Source: Hirsutella rhossiliensis
Taxonomy: Eukaryota > Ascomycota > Sordariomycetes > Hypocreales > Ophiocordycipitaceae
Reading direction: 5' to 3'
Length of the DNA stretch: 64,000 bases
NCBI RefSeq assembly: GCF_020360975.1
Contig: NW_025408670.1
Coordinates: 1,860,001 to 1,924,000 of the forward strand
Part shown: positions 41,414-53,236 of the stretch, one piece after another
How positions within the stretch are numbered: position 1 is the stretch's first letter
How the letters are laid out: every line of letters begins with the position of its first letter
Notes under the pieces: generated by a model
Told to the model about the DNA's origin: nothing
Databases searched by the model: none
Seen by the model: the letters and a program-made list of their open reading frames with translations, nothing else
Program-made: the position numbers and the translations under genes

Positions 41414-44400
41414 GACTAGGCAGACGACAGAGGTTGCTGCAAAGGCGCTATTGTTCAGGCCGGAGAGAGGGCCCGGATCCTCAGATACGGCGGTGCCTCC
41501 AGGACCATGCGATGTGCGGGTATCGATCGTCTCGCGGATGAAGATTTCGGCGGGGGTCGAGGGGTGTCGAATGCGCCGCCCGGTAAGCCGGCTTGGGTGG
41601 GCAAAAGTGAAGGAGTTGCAGGCTTGATGATTGGGGACGGTTTTTTTTTCTCCCGCTCCCCTACCGCTGTCGTCCTGCAAGCAGTAACGGGTGGGCGAGC
41701 GATGGCCTTGCAACGAAGACGTCACCGAAAGAGGACGCACAATGGTGGCGGACCAGACCTGGTGAAATTGTCAGCGGGGGCGGATGCCATGGATCGGCGG
41801 TAGCGTTGATGCGGGAGAGTACCTACTAGCCAAGCAAGGCGGCTAGCTAGTTGGTCTGGACTCGTGGGGTGGGTATTGACGATTGGCCCGCCGCAAGTGG
41901 AAATGTTGGCAGAGTGAAGTGCTTCCAGGGAAGACGTGCTTTTCTCGCCCGTGGTCAAATCACGATATTCGGATCGGGGCTGCCAGTTTCAGCACCGCAT
42001 GCATGCACTGCTGGCAAGCTTCCGATGGCGGCAGATGGGCGGCGATGAGGCGGAGCGTGGGCGGAGCGAGTGATGGTGGAGATGCACGGCGGTCGAAGTC
42101 GGCCGGGGTCGACGAGCAGAGGGGAGAAGACAAGAAGGCACGAAAAAAAAAAAGGCCGGCCTCGGGTCCAGGTGGCGAGGAGCTGCAGCCACAGGCGCAA
42201 GCCACCGAGGCGCATGGGTGCCGGAGCACATGCGCCGAAGCAAACGCTCGACGGTGTTGCCTGGCCATTGGAACATGGATGATGTGCACATGCGAGCCCT
42301 GGCAAAAGCAAGGCAGTCGAACGAGGCACTGTATAGTACAGCCCTCGAAACGCGCACGCAGGTAGCTCACAGTCCGGACACACAAGGCGGGGTGACGCGA
42401 TTCGCCTCTGGATGACGTTTCAGCTAAGAAATATTGGAAAGCTCAGTGGTGGCACTGCCCCCGATTGATTCATTGGAGGGGAGGGTGTCGACTGGCAGCT
42501 GCACGACCTCATCAGTCAGTGTCCGTTGTAAGTTAGACGAACATTGGAAGTTTGCAGGTGTACAGTATACATAAAGTATTGGCGGGTAAGCTCACCCAAA
42601 TGGGCAGGGCGGCGAGGTTGCGCGACCAAAGGTCATTGCCGCCGTAGCGAGAGCTCGCAATCTTTCTGCAGGCATCAACATTGGAAATCTACGTACCTTA
42701 GGTACATTGGGCCTAGTGGGGGAAGCAATAATTATCCTGTGACCCAATCATCGATTGGCACTCGCTCCGTCGATGACCGTCGAGCACGGCGACGACGTCA
42801 TGCACCCGTCACAAGTCTTTCTTGGAAGCCTTGTTTTTTTGTCGTCTTTTCTTCCGAGCATCAGGCGACATAGTCAAACGCTTTGGTGCCGCGTCGCTGT
42901 GGTTAAGGTTTCCTGCTGCACCGCAATGCTGAGTCGGTTTTTTTGGAGACTGTTTCCCCGCGTCTCACGTTGCGCAGAGCTCGCCCATTCAGATGATACG
43001 ACCTCTCAAACACGGGTGACGCCATGAACGCGGGGACGACTCCCTTGGCATGCGGTCAGCGTACTGAGGATTCTTCTCGACGGCCTGTTTCGCAGGAACG
43101 TGTCTGATCGTCCTTGGCCTCTTCCGGGGGAGAGCACAGGGCCAAGGGTCAAGGAGGGTCTCAAATGCGCGACGTGGTGGAGCGGTTTGCAAAGTCCAGC
43201 AGGGGGTATAGATTTATTAGATTGATAAATCTGTACAGGAGTGACACCTGGGGGCTTGGCGGGACAGGTTGCGGCACAGTCGGTGCTCGGTGTTTTGGAA
43301 ATGTCAGTTCTGTATCACGCAAACCGTCTCGGCACCGAGTTTTTTACCATGGGCGGGGTTACCAATGGAGATGAGTACTGACTGCTACCACACAATGTAT
43401 TGTCTGCCTTTACCTGACCGGTCATTTCCACAACTCGGCCCATCACGACACCTGGAGATGCGACTTTGTTTGCCTTGCTCTGCCTTGCTCTGCCTTGCTT
43501 TGCCTTTTCTTTTTTGCCTTTTTTGCCTTTTTTGCCTTGCTTTGCTTTTTTTGAATAATATCGTGCGAAGCTTGCGGGAGTTGTCATCCCCAATCGTCGC
43601 TGAGCCCAAACAGCGGCTTTCCAAGCCACCCCACTCAAATCTTCCCTAGAGGGTCCGGCATTCAAAGCACTAATCGGGTACTAGGTCTTCAGCTCGCAAC
43701 CTCTAGGCCCCTGCGGCTAAGGCACCAATCGGCAGGTCTGGATACACGAGGCTTAGCTCGGGGGGATAGTGCAGCCGGTCAATCTTGCGGGCGTCCTTAG
43801 CTCCTGGGCGTGGCTTCTTGTACCCCTTGTGCCCTGGACAACCCCGTCAGGCCCACTGCGGCTCCTTGCGCACGCTCTCCAAGGATGACTTCAACAAGCA
43901 AGGGCTCGTCTGTCGCAAAAACCACCCCCTGTTGGCTCCCTCTCCTCCCGTCATTCTACGTATCCGTCGCGGCAACGAACAAAACAGGCTATTGATACAC
44001 CTGGGCGCTGCTACCTAGGTAGCCCACGTACCGTACAGTACATACATCATGCTGGCGCGGCAGCGACTCACTTGAATGCGACGCTGGCTTTTGTACGACC
44101 GGCCAGAGCAAAGTCGTCGCCCGTCGCCCTGTGCACTGCAGATCACTCCTGAGATAAGGTCTTTTTCTTCTCTCCTACTCGCCCATCCCACGAAGCCTTG
44201 GCATTGTCTTCGCTTGCGTGCTGCAGCTGACGACGCATTGAACCATTCAAGCCCGTCCGTTCGCGCTCGGCGCCACTCCCAACGCCACACAAACACATAC
44301 ACACCACACCTCCCCTTGCTGCCGTGCGACTTTGGTTTTTTAAGGTTATCCCCCGAAGATAGTACTTTTGGCCCCTTCCGATCCGACCAGGCATCATAAA

Positions 44401-44536
44401 AGGCCGCCCTACCTCCCGCAACCGCCATCGCTTTGTCCCTCTGCCGCCCGTCGACTGCTCGCATCTCGTCGTCCCCCGTCCCAGCCTTTCACGGCCGTCT
44501 CTTCCTCCCCCGGTCACGTCTGCGGCGCGCTTATTG
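41414..44536. other. large divergent promoter region
   Basis: About 3.1 kb between PBS2 (-) and the auxin-efflux-carrier-like gene (+) with no supported protein. An inverted AGATTTAT/ATAAATCT lies near 43210. Long C-rich leader sequence precedes 44537. Confidence 0.5.
43471..43552. repeat. pyrimidine-strand TGCCTT tandem repeat
   Basis: Nearly uninterrupted TGCCTTGCTC and TGCCTTTTT units, strongly strand-biased (T and C with regular G). Confidence 0.8.
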
Positions 44537-46367
44537 ATGGATCCTACGGGCCCGACGTCTTTTCGCCTGGCGAACCTCGCCCAGAATGCCTACGACTACC
44601 CGATGAGGGTCTTCCAGACCCCGGGGCAGGGTCATCCGTCGCTCCCCCACCTCTGTCTCCTCGTCTTCGAGGCCGTCCTCGAGGTCGTCTGCGTCAGTCT
44701 GCCGGGCTACATCATCGCTCGCCTGGGCCATTTCGATGCCGACAAGCAAAAGTTCCTGGCCAACCTTAATGTCATGCTCTTCACCCCATGCCTTAGTATG
44801 CCTGTCGCCGCCCTTGATGCATCGCGTCACCTCTCAACAGTCCATTCTCTGACTTTGTTTTCCCAGTCTTCACCAAGCTGGCATCCCAGCTCAACGCCGA
44901 TAAGCTTTCCGATCTTGCCATTATACCCGCCATCTTCGTCGTCCAGACCCTGGTCTCGTGGGTCGTATCCACGTTGGTCGCCAAGGCCTTCCAATTCAAC
45001 AGACGTGCCTCCAACTTCGTTACCGCCATGGGCGTCTTTGGCAACTCCAACTCGTTGCCAATCTCCCTCGTTTTGTCCCTCTCGCAGACCATCAAGGGGC
45101 TCCACTGGGACAGGATCCCGGGTGACAACGACGACGAGGTCGGTGCTCGAGGCATTTTGTACCTCCTCATTTTCCAGCAGCTTGGCCAGCTTGTTCGCTG
45201 GAGTTGGGGATACCATGTACTGCTGGCCTCCAAGGACAAGTACCCCGAATACCGAGAACAGCTCGCAGAGGAGGGCCAATCTCGGCATCAGGAGGATCAC
45301 AATGACCAGGAAACACAAGGCCTTATCGACGGCCTCGATGGAGAGACCGAAGACGAGGTCGATAGTCATAGTGTTGACTCGCGCACATACGTGCCCGGGG
45401 GACCGACCCCGGTCGCTGGGACCTCGAGAACTTCCACGACCGACTCGAGCGACGACGATGAGTTCTTTCCCAAGAAGTCGTCTTCTCAGAAAACCGTGTC
45501 CCAGGCCAATCAGCCTCCCCTCAACGGCAATAGGCTCGACACTGGCGTTTTCCCTCGAGTTGGTGGGAACGGCGGTGGGCCGCATGATGCCGAGGCAAAC
45601 GGCAATTGGGCTCGGTTCAGACTGTCTGTCACCAACAAGGTTCACTCCTGGCAGGCCCAAGCCGGTCGCTCTGTCAGTCGCCGCTACCAAGGCCTGCCTC
45701 GCCCCCTTCAGTTGACCCTGTCGTTCCTGGCAACGGCCATCAAAAAGACGCACAACTTCATTTGGGAGTTCATGAACCCGCCGCTGTGGGCGATGCTGAT
45801 TGCCGTCACGGTTGCATCCATCCCCGCACTGCAGCGCCGCTTTTTCGAAGAGGGCTCCTTTGTCAACAACAGTGTCACCAACGCCGTCAAATCGAGCGGA
45901 GGAGTCGCGGTTCCCTTGATCCTGGTTGTCCTGGGAGCCAACCTGGCGCGGAACACGATGGCCCGCGATGACGACCACGACCCCGAAGAAGAACAAATCG
46001 GAACAAAGCTTCTCATCGCGTCGCTGCTGAGTCGCATGGTCTTGCCGACTGTCATCATGGCACCCATCTTGGCTCTCACGGCAAAGTATCTGCCGGTCAG
46101 CATCCTCGACGACCCAATTTTCATAATTGTCTGCTTCCTCCTCACTGGCGCCCCGAGCGCCCTGCAACTGGCCCAGATTTGCCAGATCAACGCCGTGTAC
46201 GAAAAGACGATGGGCCGCATACTGTTCCAGAGCTATGTGATATGGTACGCCGCAACCTCTTACTCTTGTTTTCTGCAGATCGCTAACACTGATTTAGGAT
46301 CCTTCCATCCACGCTGGTGCTGGTCATGATGGCTCTCGAAGTTGTGGAGTGGGCAGCGGCGTCATAA
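44537..46367 (+). CDS. auxin efflux carrier (AEC) family membrane transporter (568 aa)
   Basis: Three exons: 44537-44795, 44867-46244 and 46298-46367, totalling 1707 nt. N-terminal membrane half: LLVFEAVLEVVCVSLPGYIIARLG, LNVMLFTPCLIFTKLASQL, IPAIFVVQTLVSWVVSTLVA and the conserved TAMGVFGNSNSLPISLVLSLS. A long acidic/Ser-rich cytosolic loop follows at about 200-330. C-terminal half: PPLWAMLIAVTVASIPAL, GGVAVPLILVVLGANLARN, RMVLPTVIMAPILAL, IIVCFLLTGAPSALQLAQICQINAV and a last helix WILPSTLVLVMMALEVVEW. The closest known relatives are fungal AEC proteins such as yeast Ecm3. The substrate is unknown. Confidence 0.9.
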
Positions 46368-46764
46368 GCGCGGATGCTTGTAAATCTGTTGATACCAGGT
46401 TGGTGATTGATACTGCTTCCTCGCTTCCGATTTCTGGGCGACGCTTGGACTGGGAGAGATGGTCATACCGTCCCAGGCACTTGCACGGTCGACTGGGGTT
46501 GTGGCACGCCCAGGCCACAGTAACCTTGGACGAGCTCGATGCACTGGGCTAGCATTTACGGAGAGCAAGGCGTTTAAGGTTTGGTTGTGGAGAGTCATTC
46601 AGCTTGTATAATAGGACACTGCGGTTGCGTGACAAACGGCATACAAGTGTTCTTGCGTTGGGCATGCGGGCTTCTTGGCCTCGTGAGAAGACTCGAGCCA
46701 CAAGGGTATATCGTAAACACACATGAGTCCCCTTTGACCTCTCGACACCAAACCAGTCGCCTCA
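46368..46764. other. convergent 3' intergenic region
   Basis: No gene seen. 3' ends of the transporter gene (+) and the FMN-binding protein gene (-). Confidence 0.5.
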
Positions 46765-47615
46765 TTAGCCCGTGCCATTGGCCAGGTTTGAATCGGAAAT
46801 CAGGGCCCAGTCCCTCACCGTTCCCTTCCAATCGCTGATTCTCACGTCCTTGATGTCCACGACGATGACGCCCACCTCCTCCCCGGTCACAAAGTGGCCC
46901 GTTGTGCCGCCGTTGCCCCCTGCGTTGATTTGCTGGCGGGCTAGGGGCTCGGTGTCCTCGAAGGTGTTATTCTCCAGATGCTTCTCGATGAGGAACTTCC
47001 CCTCCTCGGAGCTAGGCGGGGCCAGTCTCGCGACACCTCCAATGGTGGCGCTGATGCTGGACATGGCAGATGTGTTGAGGTTCAGGAGGAGGGAGGCGAG
47101 GCTGGATCGGTGCTCGGGGCCGGGAGAACCTCCGGAGGGTCGGCGGGTGTGGGTCGGCGGGCGGTGGGAGACCCCTACGTTTTCGACATTAGCATCAAAA
47201 TGGGTCCGAAGGGTTGGGATGATTCCCATCTATGTTTGGGTGGTTCGACTTACAGTCGTGGACGAGCAGGGAGACGTTGGGGTTCGCGATGATGTTGGTC
47301 GTCTTTCGAGAGGCCGGGTTGGTGGTCATGACGATGACGGGGCGGGACGAGTAGGGCGAGGACGGGAGGTATGTGTAGTTCATGAGGGAGACGTGAGGCA
47401 CGTTGTCGGCGCACGTCGCAAGATGGAGCTATCACGGCGAAGCGGCCTCGTTGTTAGTCGCTTGCTCGCCTTGGCGGGGCGTGAACTGAGGGGGAACATC
47501 AACGTACGAATTGGGCATTCTCGAGGCATTGGACCACCTCGGGGGGCAGCGCGTCGGTCAGCTGCTTGTGGGTGTCGCCTTCTGAGGCTTCGTAGTTGAG
47601 CGGGATCTTGTCCAT
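46765..47615 (-). CDS. pyridoxamine 5'-phosphate oxidase-like FMN-binding split-barrel protein (230 aa)
   Basis: Three exons: 47508-47615, 47254-47428 and 46765-47174, with introns of 79 nt (47429-47507) and 79 nt (47175-47253). The spliced frame is 693 nt. The product begins MDKIPLNYEASEGDTHKQL. The split-barrel core is LHLATCADNVPHVSLMNYTYL, then PVIVMTTNPASRKTTNIIANPNVSLLVHDW, which has the strand order and the Lys/Asn-rich FMN-phosphate pattern of PNPOx-like proteins. The C terminus has GEEVGVIVVDIKDVRISDWKG. These fungal proteins are related to, but are not, the canonical PdxH/Pdx3 enzyme; substrate unknown. The gene is divergent from MCCA with only 349 bp between starts. Confidence 0.85.
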
Positions 47616-47964
47616 GGTCGTGACGCTGGAGGGCTAGGTCGGAGAGTCTAGGCTCGTTGATCCTGGATCATGCAGTCATGGGCAATTCGAGTCTAGTCCC
47701 CTCGGGCAACGACGTGGGGCAGTGGTCTGCCGCTTACTAACCTGGAGCCGTGACGTCGGGCTATGTCACGCGAGCTTTGGCGGCTACACTCGGCTTCCTA
47801 CGGGGGCGGTCTAATTACTTTGTCGTCGACCTTGCTCCTCGGCTTCTGCTCCCTCCCTCCCCTGTCTCTTGAGCTCTGCTATCGAATGCACAACTCACGC
47901 GCGATCCGGATTGAGGCCCCGTAACTCTGCCATCGCGTGAGACAAGCGCCCATCGGAAGCCGTA
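47616..47964. promoter_or_regulatory. shared divergent promoter of PNPOx-like gene and MCCA
   Basis: 349 bp between two start codons in opposite orientation; no gene inside. Co-regulation is possible but not shown. No TATA box stands out. Confidence 0.45.
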
Positions 47965-50292
47965 ATGCGTTCCCTCAGGGCCAGTCGCCTCCGCTTGAGG
48001 CCCCTCCCTCGCTACGCCTCGACGACCTCGTCAGCCCCGAAGCTGACGGCCCTCGGCTCCGTCCTCATCGCCAACCGCGGCGAGATCGCGATTCGCATCA
48101 ATCGCACGGCCGAGCGCATGGGCATCCGCACGACGACCGTCTACACGGATGTCGACGCGGGTTCCTGGCACGCCTCGTCGGGGTACCAGTCGCTCGGCCT
48201 CGGCCCGGCCAACGGCTACCTCGACGGCGACAAGATCATCGCCCTGGCCAAGAAGCACAAAATTCAGGCGCTGCATCCCGGGTACGGCTTCCTGTCCGAG
48301 AATGCGCAGTTTGCGGAGCGTTGCGAGAAGGAGGGCATCGTCTTTGTCGGCCCGCCAGCCACCGCCATGGCCGACATGGGCAACAAGGCGCGCAGCAAGG
48401 AAATTATGACGGCGGCAAACGTCCCCTGCGTGCCTGGATACCACGGCTCCGAGCAGGGCGAGCACGAGCTGCTGCAGCACGCCAAGGACGTTACCTTTCC
48501 CGTGCTGCTCAAGAGCGTCCGCGGCGGCGGCGGCAAGGGCATGAGGATCGTCATGACGGAAGACGAGTTCGCGACGCAGCTCAAGAGCGCCAGGGCCGAG
48601 GCCAGGGCGTCCTTTGGCGAGGGCGGAGAGGTGATGCTGGTGGAAAAGTACATTGTGCGGCCGCGGCATGTCGAGGTGCAAATCTTTGCCGACAAGCACG
48701 GCAACACGGTCGCGCTCGGCGAGAGAGACTGCAGCGTGCAGAGGAGACACCAAAAGATCCTCGAGGAGTCGCCCGCCCCCGAGCTCGACGAGGCCACGAG
48801 GCAGGACCTCTGGGACAAGGCGCGCAAGGCGGCCTCGGCCGTGGGCTACGTCGGCGCCGGCACCGTCGAATTCATCCTGGACAAGGACAGCGGCAGGTTC
48901 TACTTTATGGAGATGAACACGCGGCTGCAGGTCGAGCACCCCGTGACGGAGATGGTGACGGGTCTGGACCTGGTCGAGTGGCAGTTTCGCGTGGCGGCCG
49001 GCGAGAGGCTGCCGCTGGGCCAGGCCGAGGTGGAGGAGCAGATGAGCCGGCGCGGCGCAGCCATCGAGGCGCGCATCTACGCCGAGAACCCGGAAAAGGG
49101 CTTCATGCCGGACTCGGGCAAGCTCGTGCACGCCGTGCTGCCCGCGTCGGTGCAGGCCGACGAGGACGTGCGGCTGGACTGGGGCTTTGGGTCGGGCAGC
49201 ACCGTATCCGAGGCCTACGATGGCATGATTGCCAAACTCATTGTCCGGGGCGACACGCGCGAGCGAGCCATTGCCAAGCTCGAGTCGGCCCTGCGCGCCT
49301 TTGAGATTGTCGGCGTCAGCACAAACGTCGAGTTCCTCAAGCGGCTCTGCCAGACGCAGGCCTTTGTCGACGGCGATGTCGAGACGGGCTTCATCGACAA
49401 GTGGAGGGACGAGCTGTTTAGGCCCAGGCGCATCAGCGACGAGGTCTTTGCCCAGGCGGCGCTCGGCGTCATGAATCGCGAGCTCAAGTCCAGCAGCCCT
49501 CCCCACGGCGAGACACTCGGTTTCGGCGACGCGGGCGCGACCAGCGAGCGCAAGTTGGCCTTCAAGGTGCTCGACGGCTACAGCGAGCTCGAGGGCGAGG
49601 TGGTCGAGGCCAGCGTCACCCAGACGGGCCGCAGCCTGTACACCATCACCGTCACACGAAAAGACGCCCCGTCGTCGCCGCGCGTCTTTTCCAACGTCGT
49701 CAGCGAGCCCCAGAACCCCTCGGGCGCCGTGGTCCAGGTGCAGACGTACTTTCCCTCGGAGCGCATCCTGTCGTCGGTCGTGCCGCAGACCAGCGGCGAC
49801 GAGACCAAGGTGGCCATTTTCCAGCACGGGGTCAAGACGGACCTGGCGCTGGTGCCGCCGTCGTGGTACGAGAAAGCGCTGGGGCTCAAGGAGGCGACGG
49901 CCTCGGTGGTGGCGCCCATGCCCTGCAAGGTGCTGCGGAACGAGGTCGAGGCGGGCCAGCAGGTCAAGAGAGGCGAGCCCCTGGTCGTGTAGGATGCCTT
50001 TCCCCGCTCTTCGTCTCATGTCAGACCGTGGCGAAGAAGAATCTAAGCGAAGAGAATGGCTAGCTGACGCAACGCGTGACGCAGCATCGAGTCCATGAAG
50101 ATGGAGACGGTCATTCGCTCGCCGCAGGACGGCGTGATCAAGAAGCTGACCCACAAGGAGGGCGTAAGTCTCTCTGGCGCGCGCGTGCACAGAAAGAAGC
50201 ATTTGCTGACAGCTGTTTCTCAGGATATTTGCAAGGCCGGAACGGCGCTCGTCTTGTTCGAGGAAGACGCGAGCCAGGGGGGTGAGGCGTGA
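47965..50292 (+). CDS. MCCA: 3-methylcrotonyl-CoA carboxylase biotin-containing alpha subunit (723 aa)
   Basis: Three exons: 47965-49988, 50085-50163 and 50224-50292. The last two small exons encode the end of the biotin domain. The N terminus (MRSLRASRLRLRPLPRYAST) is a mitochondrial presequence. The biotin carboxylase domain starts at VLIANRGEIAIRI; further motifs are HPGYGFLSENAQFAE, KSVRGGGGKGMRI (ATP-grasp glycine loop), RHVEVQIFAD, GERDCSVQRRHQK and FYFMEMNTRLQVEHPVTEM. The C-terminal biotinyl domain has ESMKMETVI with biotinylated Lys K680. The enzyme carboxylates 3-methylcrotonyl-CoA in leucine breakdown. Length, about 720 aa, and the single C-terminal biotin domain separate it from pyruvate and acetyl-CoA carboxylases. 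The beta subunit gene is not in the window. Confidence 0.94.
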
Positions 50293-50720
50293 GCGGACCC
50301 TGAGCGACTGGCGTTTGGGGGCAAGACGGCCATAGGCTGTTTGCGAGAGGTGAGTTACATGACATAGATGACGTGGTGCAATACATTGGGTAGTTTTTGC
50401 TGTTTCTGCGGTTGTTCACTTTGATATGCTGTACTGTAACTGTTCAGGGGGAAACTCGGCGATATCAACCATGAAATGGTTTGATGGTGGCATCCCATAC
50501 ATCATCTTCAGAAGAGTCCTAAACGCACTGTGTGCAGATTCAGAACAACCCGGCTCCGTCCCCTGAAGTAAATCCCCTTCTTGCGGCGCCAGCTCCTGGT
50601 ACAATCCATCGATTCACGACGGCGGAGGTTCCCAACACACGGAGATAGCAAATCCTCGCTCCGGCCCCAGCCCGGAGCGGTCATAGCCAGCACCAAATAA
50701 GAGAAACCCCAGACCGCCCA
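50293..50720. other. convergent 3' intergenic region
   Basis: Nothing recognised between the ends of MCCA (+) and the amidoligase gene (-). Confidence 0.5.
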
Positions 50721-51748
50721 TTACCGCGTCTTCATTTTGGAGTACTCCTCTGGCAGATGACGGCTCATCTTGGACTTCTTGGCTGCGCGCCGAATGCGAA
50801 CCCACCACTCGGCCAAGCGGTGCGGGAAGTTTGGCTCTGCCGGGGAGACGTAGGCCTTGAAGGTCTCAACCAGGTCCTGGAACATGGCATGTGAGCAAAC
50901 AGCTTTCCTCCTTTCCCACTCGTGAGCCCTGCTCACGGCCCCGGGGGACTCACCTCTTTCAGAGCCAGCGTGATGAAGCCCAGGACAAAGGCGACCCAGG
51001 CCAGGGTGCCCCTGGTGTTGAGGAACTGGTTCCCGCCGCGGAACTCGACGGTGCCCGTGCAGCGGCCCGTCTTGGGGTTGGGAAAGATGTTTTGGAAGTT
51101 CCACAGGACGTAGCGGTTGCCCTGCATGTAGAAGTAGAGCTCCATCTCGTTGGGGCGCGAGCGGATGTCGGCGGCGACCTGGCGCAGGGAGGCGGTGGAC
51201 TTGCCCCAGGCCAGGGCCTCGCGCAGGCCCGAGTCCGGGCTCAGGCTGTTGAACTTGCAGTACTGGTTCTCGCGGCGCGGCGGCGACAGGACGGCCGAGA
51301 CAAAGTCCTCGTAGACGACGGTGGCAAAGGCAATGGCCTTGAGGGAGCGCAGCGAGAACTTGTTGCGGCGGCTGACGGGGGTGACGTGGACGTGGCCGCC
51401 GCACGAGAGGTCGCGCTGCGGGTTGAAGTGGACGCGCATGGCCTCCCAGAAGTCGGAGACGGTGCGGCTGACGGGCTGCTTGGTGTCGAGGCGCGGCGAG
51501 ACCACCTCCATGCACACGAAGGGCGCCGGCCGCTTGAGCGAGCCGTCGCGCGTGACGAACCACTTGCCGCCGTAGTACTCCGGGTGCTTGCTGTAGCGCA
51601 GGCAGTCGTCGTGGACGGCGGGCACGCCGCGGTTCTGCAGCTTCTGCGCCAGCTGCCGGTACCAGTCGACGTTGGAGAAGCTCTCGCCGCTGCCGTACGG
51701 CTTGGCCACGGCCTCGATCTCAATGCCGAAGTTGTAGTGCCGGACCAT
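50721..51748 (-). CDS. putative amidoligase (GCS/glutamine-synthetase-fold carboxylate-amine ligase, 316 aa)
   Basis: Two exons: 50954-51748 (265 codons) and 50721-50876, with a 77-nt intron. The complete motif set of the Amidoligase_2 family is present: NFGIEIE (E10, E12, metal ligands), WFVTRDGSLK (63-72), MEVVSPRL (E81), CGGHVHV (H119, H121), NRYVLWNF (211-218) and TVEFRGG (E235, R237). These residues bind Mg-ATP and the carboxylate substrate in the superfamily that includes gamma-glutamylcysteine synthetase. Fungal members are uncharacterised; an ATP-dependent amide or isopeptide bond between a carboxylate and an amine is the expected chemistry. The C terminus is basic (RIRRAAKKSKMSRH). 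The gene is divergent from a GGCT-like gene. Confidence 0.88.
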
Positions 51749-53236
51749 GGTCGGGGACGCTTGGAGAGAGACGGAAGCGGGTGTCGAGAAGGGGGGGGAG
51801 GGGGGTCGAGGACGAGGTCTGGGGAATGGAGAAGAGGAGAGGGAGTAAAGGAGGTATCAGGGGCTGTGAAAGGAAGAGGACAAAGGGGGGGGGGGGATGA
51901 CTTTTGACTTTGCCCGCAAGTGTGCACAGCACCATGCAGCGAACTTGCGTCTCAACAAAGAAAGTGTGAAGGAGATACGTTGCGTGCGTCGCGGGAGGCG
52001 GCGATGGCGGTGATATTCAAGGCGACGTGTTGGTGTTGAGGCGCACACTGAACCACGAGAGGCCGTCGAGTTCTCTGCACACTTGATGCACAATAAGCGT
52101 CCCCCGCGCCCTCGCCTCCCAAAGATCCGAAGCAGAAAGGCCAATCGAAGAAAGGGCAAAAGGAAAAAAAAACACGCAGGCCAGGCTGGGAGCGACTCTG
52201 ATAGCGGCGACGGCGCTGGCTGGCGCACGATAATGGGCATCCACGGCGCGGCGTGCGCTGGTCGGCTGCCCTCCAGACTATCGGGCCCCATGTGCCAGTC
52301 GCGACGACAGCCCTGCCTGTCTTCCAGTCCGTGCCTTTCTGCTGCGTTGGCCCGTCGCCCGCCTCTCTTACTACAGTACCCCCCAACCTCTCCAACCCCT
52401 GTCGTGGCACATCTACATATACGCCCGACTACTGGCTGTACTGCATAAGACTGACGGCTGATGAAGAAGAGGGTCCACGGATGGCGCGGCGAAGCCCGTT
52501 GGGGGGGTGGAGGATCAACCATCGGCCACCAGCTTCCAGTTCAGCCTCATCCTCAAGCCCACGTTGCCCTCGGGAGGCTGTACCGAGCATCGCGTGCTCC
52601 CTCGGCTGTGTCACCCGTACGAATCCCCAGCAAGAAGGCCTCTGACCCCCCCTGCTTGGGCCGCCACACCCACCCGCCCATCCATCCGTATGATCCCAGA
52701 GGCAGTCATCGCTCATGACGGAGGCTTCGTGTTCCATCCAGCCGAGCAAGGCCACTCTACTCGCTCGCCTTCGCAGTGAGAGGGAGGAGCAAACGACTCT
52801 CGGCACGCCGGGACGTGGAGATGTGCAATTGGCGGCAAAGGGAGACCCTCTGCGAATCGCGCAACTCGCTCTCGATGCCTTGCTGCCCAAAGACAATGTC
52901 CGGGCAGCTCCGCAGATTCGGTCCTCGCCCAAACTCTGGCCTGCTCTCGCTCTTTCTCCTCGTCATCCTCTCCCTCTTCCGCCGAGACGCCATTGTCCTT
53001 GTCCAGCGGCTGATTCGCAGTAGCTGTTCTTCTTTCAAGCAAGCCTCTTTTCGACGACTCCCCATCTCTTCCCCCCCTTTTTCAACAAATCACCCGCCAG
53101 TCCGGACTGAAAGCGCCCACGTTGCGGCATCAAGCAAGCCTTCCCGTCTCTCCTCCTGTCCACCCCTGTCTCCTCACACTCTCCCCCCCCCTCCTTCCTT
53201 GAACCCCTGAAGCCCATACCCTTGACGCGCACGCGG
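51749..53236. other. divergent promoter region between amidoligase and GGCT-like genes
   Basis: 1.5 kb with no supported gene. C/T-rich near both starts, with a G8/A8 low-complexity tract around 51.89 and 52.16 kb. Confidence 0.5.

Noticed and set aside
44827..46167. 446-codon open frame antisense to the AEC transporter
   Set aside because: Shadow of the transporter exon; no start context or domain.
48031..50202. 723-codon open frame antisense to MCCA
   Set aside because: Mirror effect of very high GC third positions; no domain, and the sense strand carries a complete carboxylase.
51241..51927. 228-codon minus-strand open frame overlapping the amidoligase
   Set aside because: Ser/Arg/Pro-rich out-of-frame reading of the same exon; the amidoligase frame has all family motifs.
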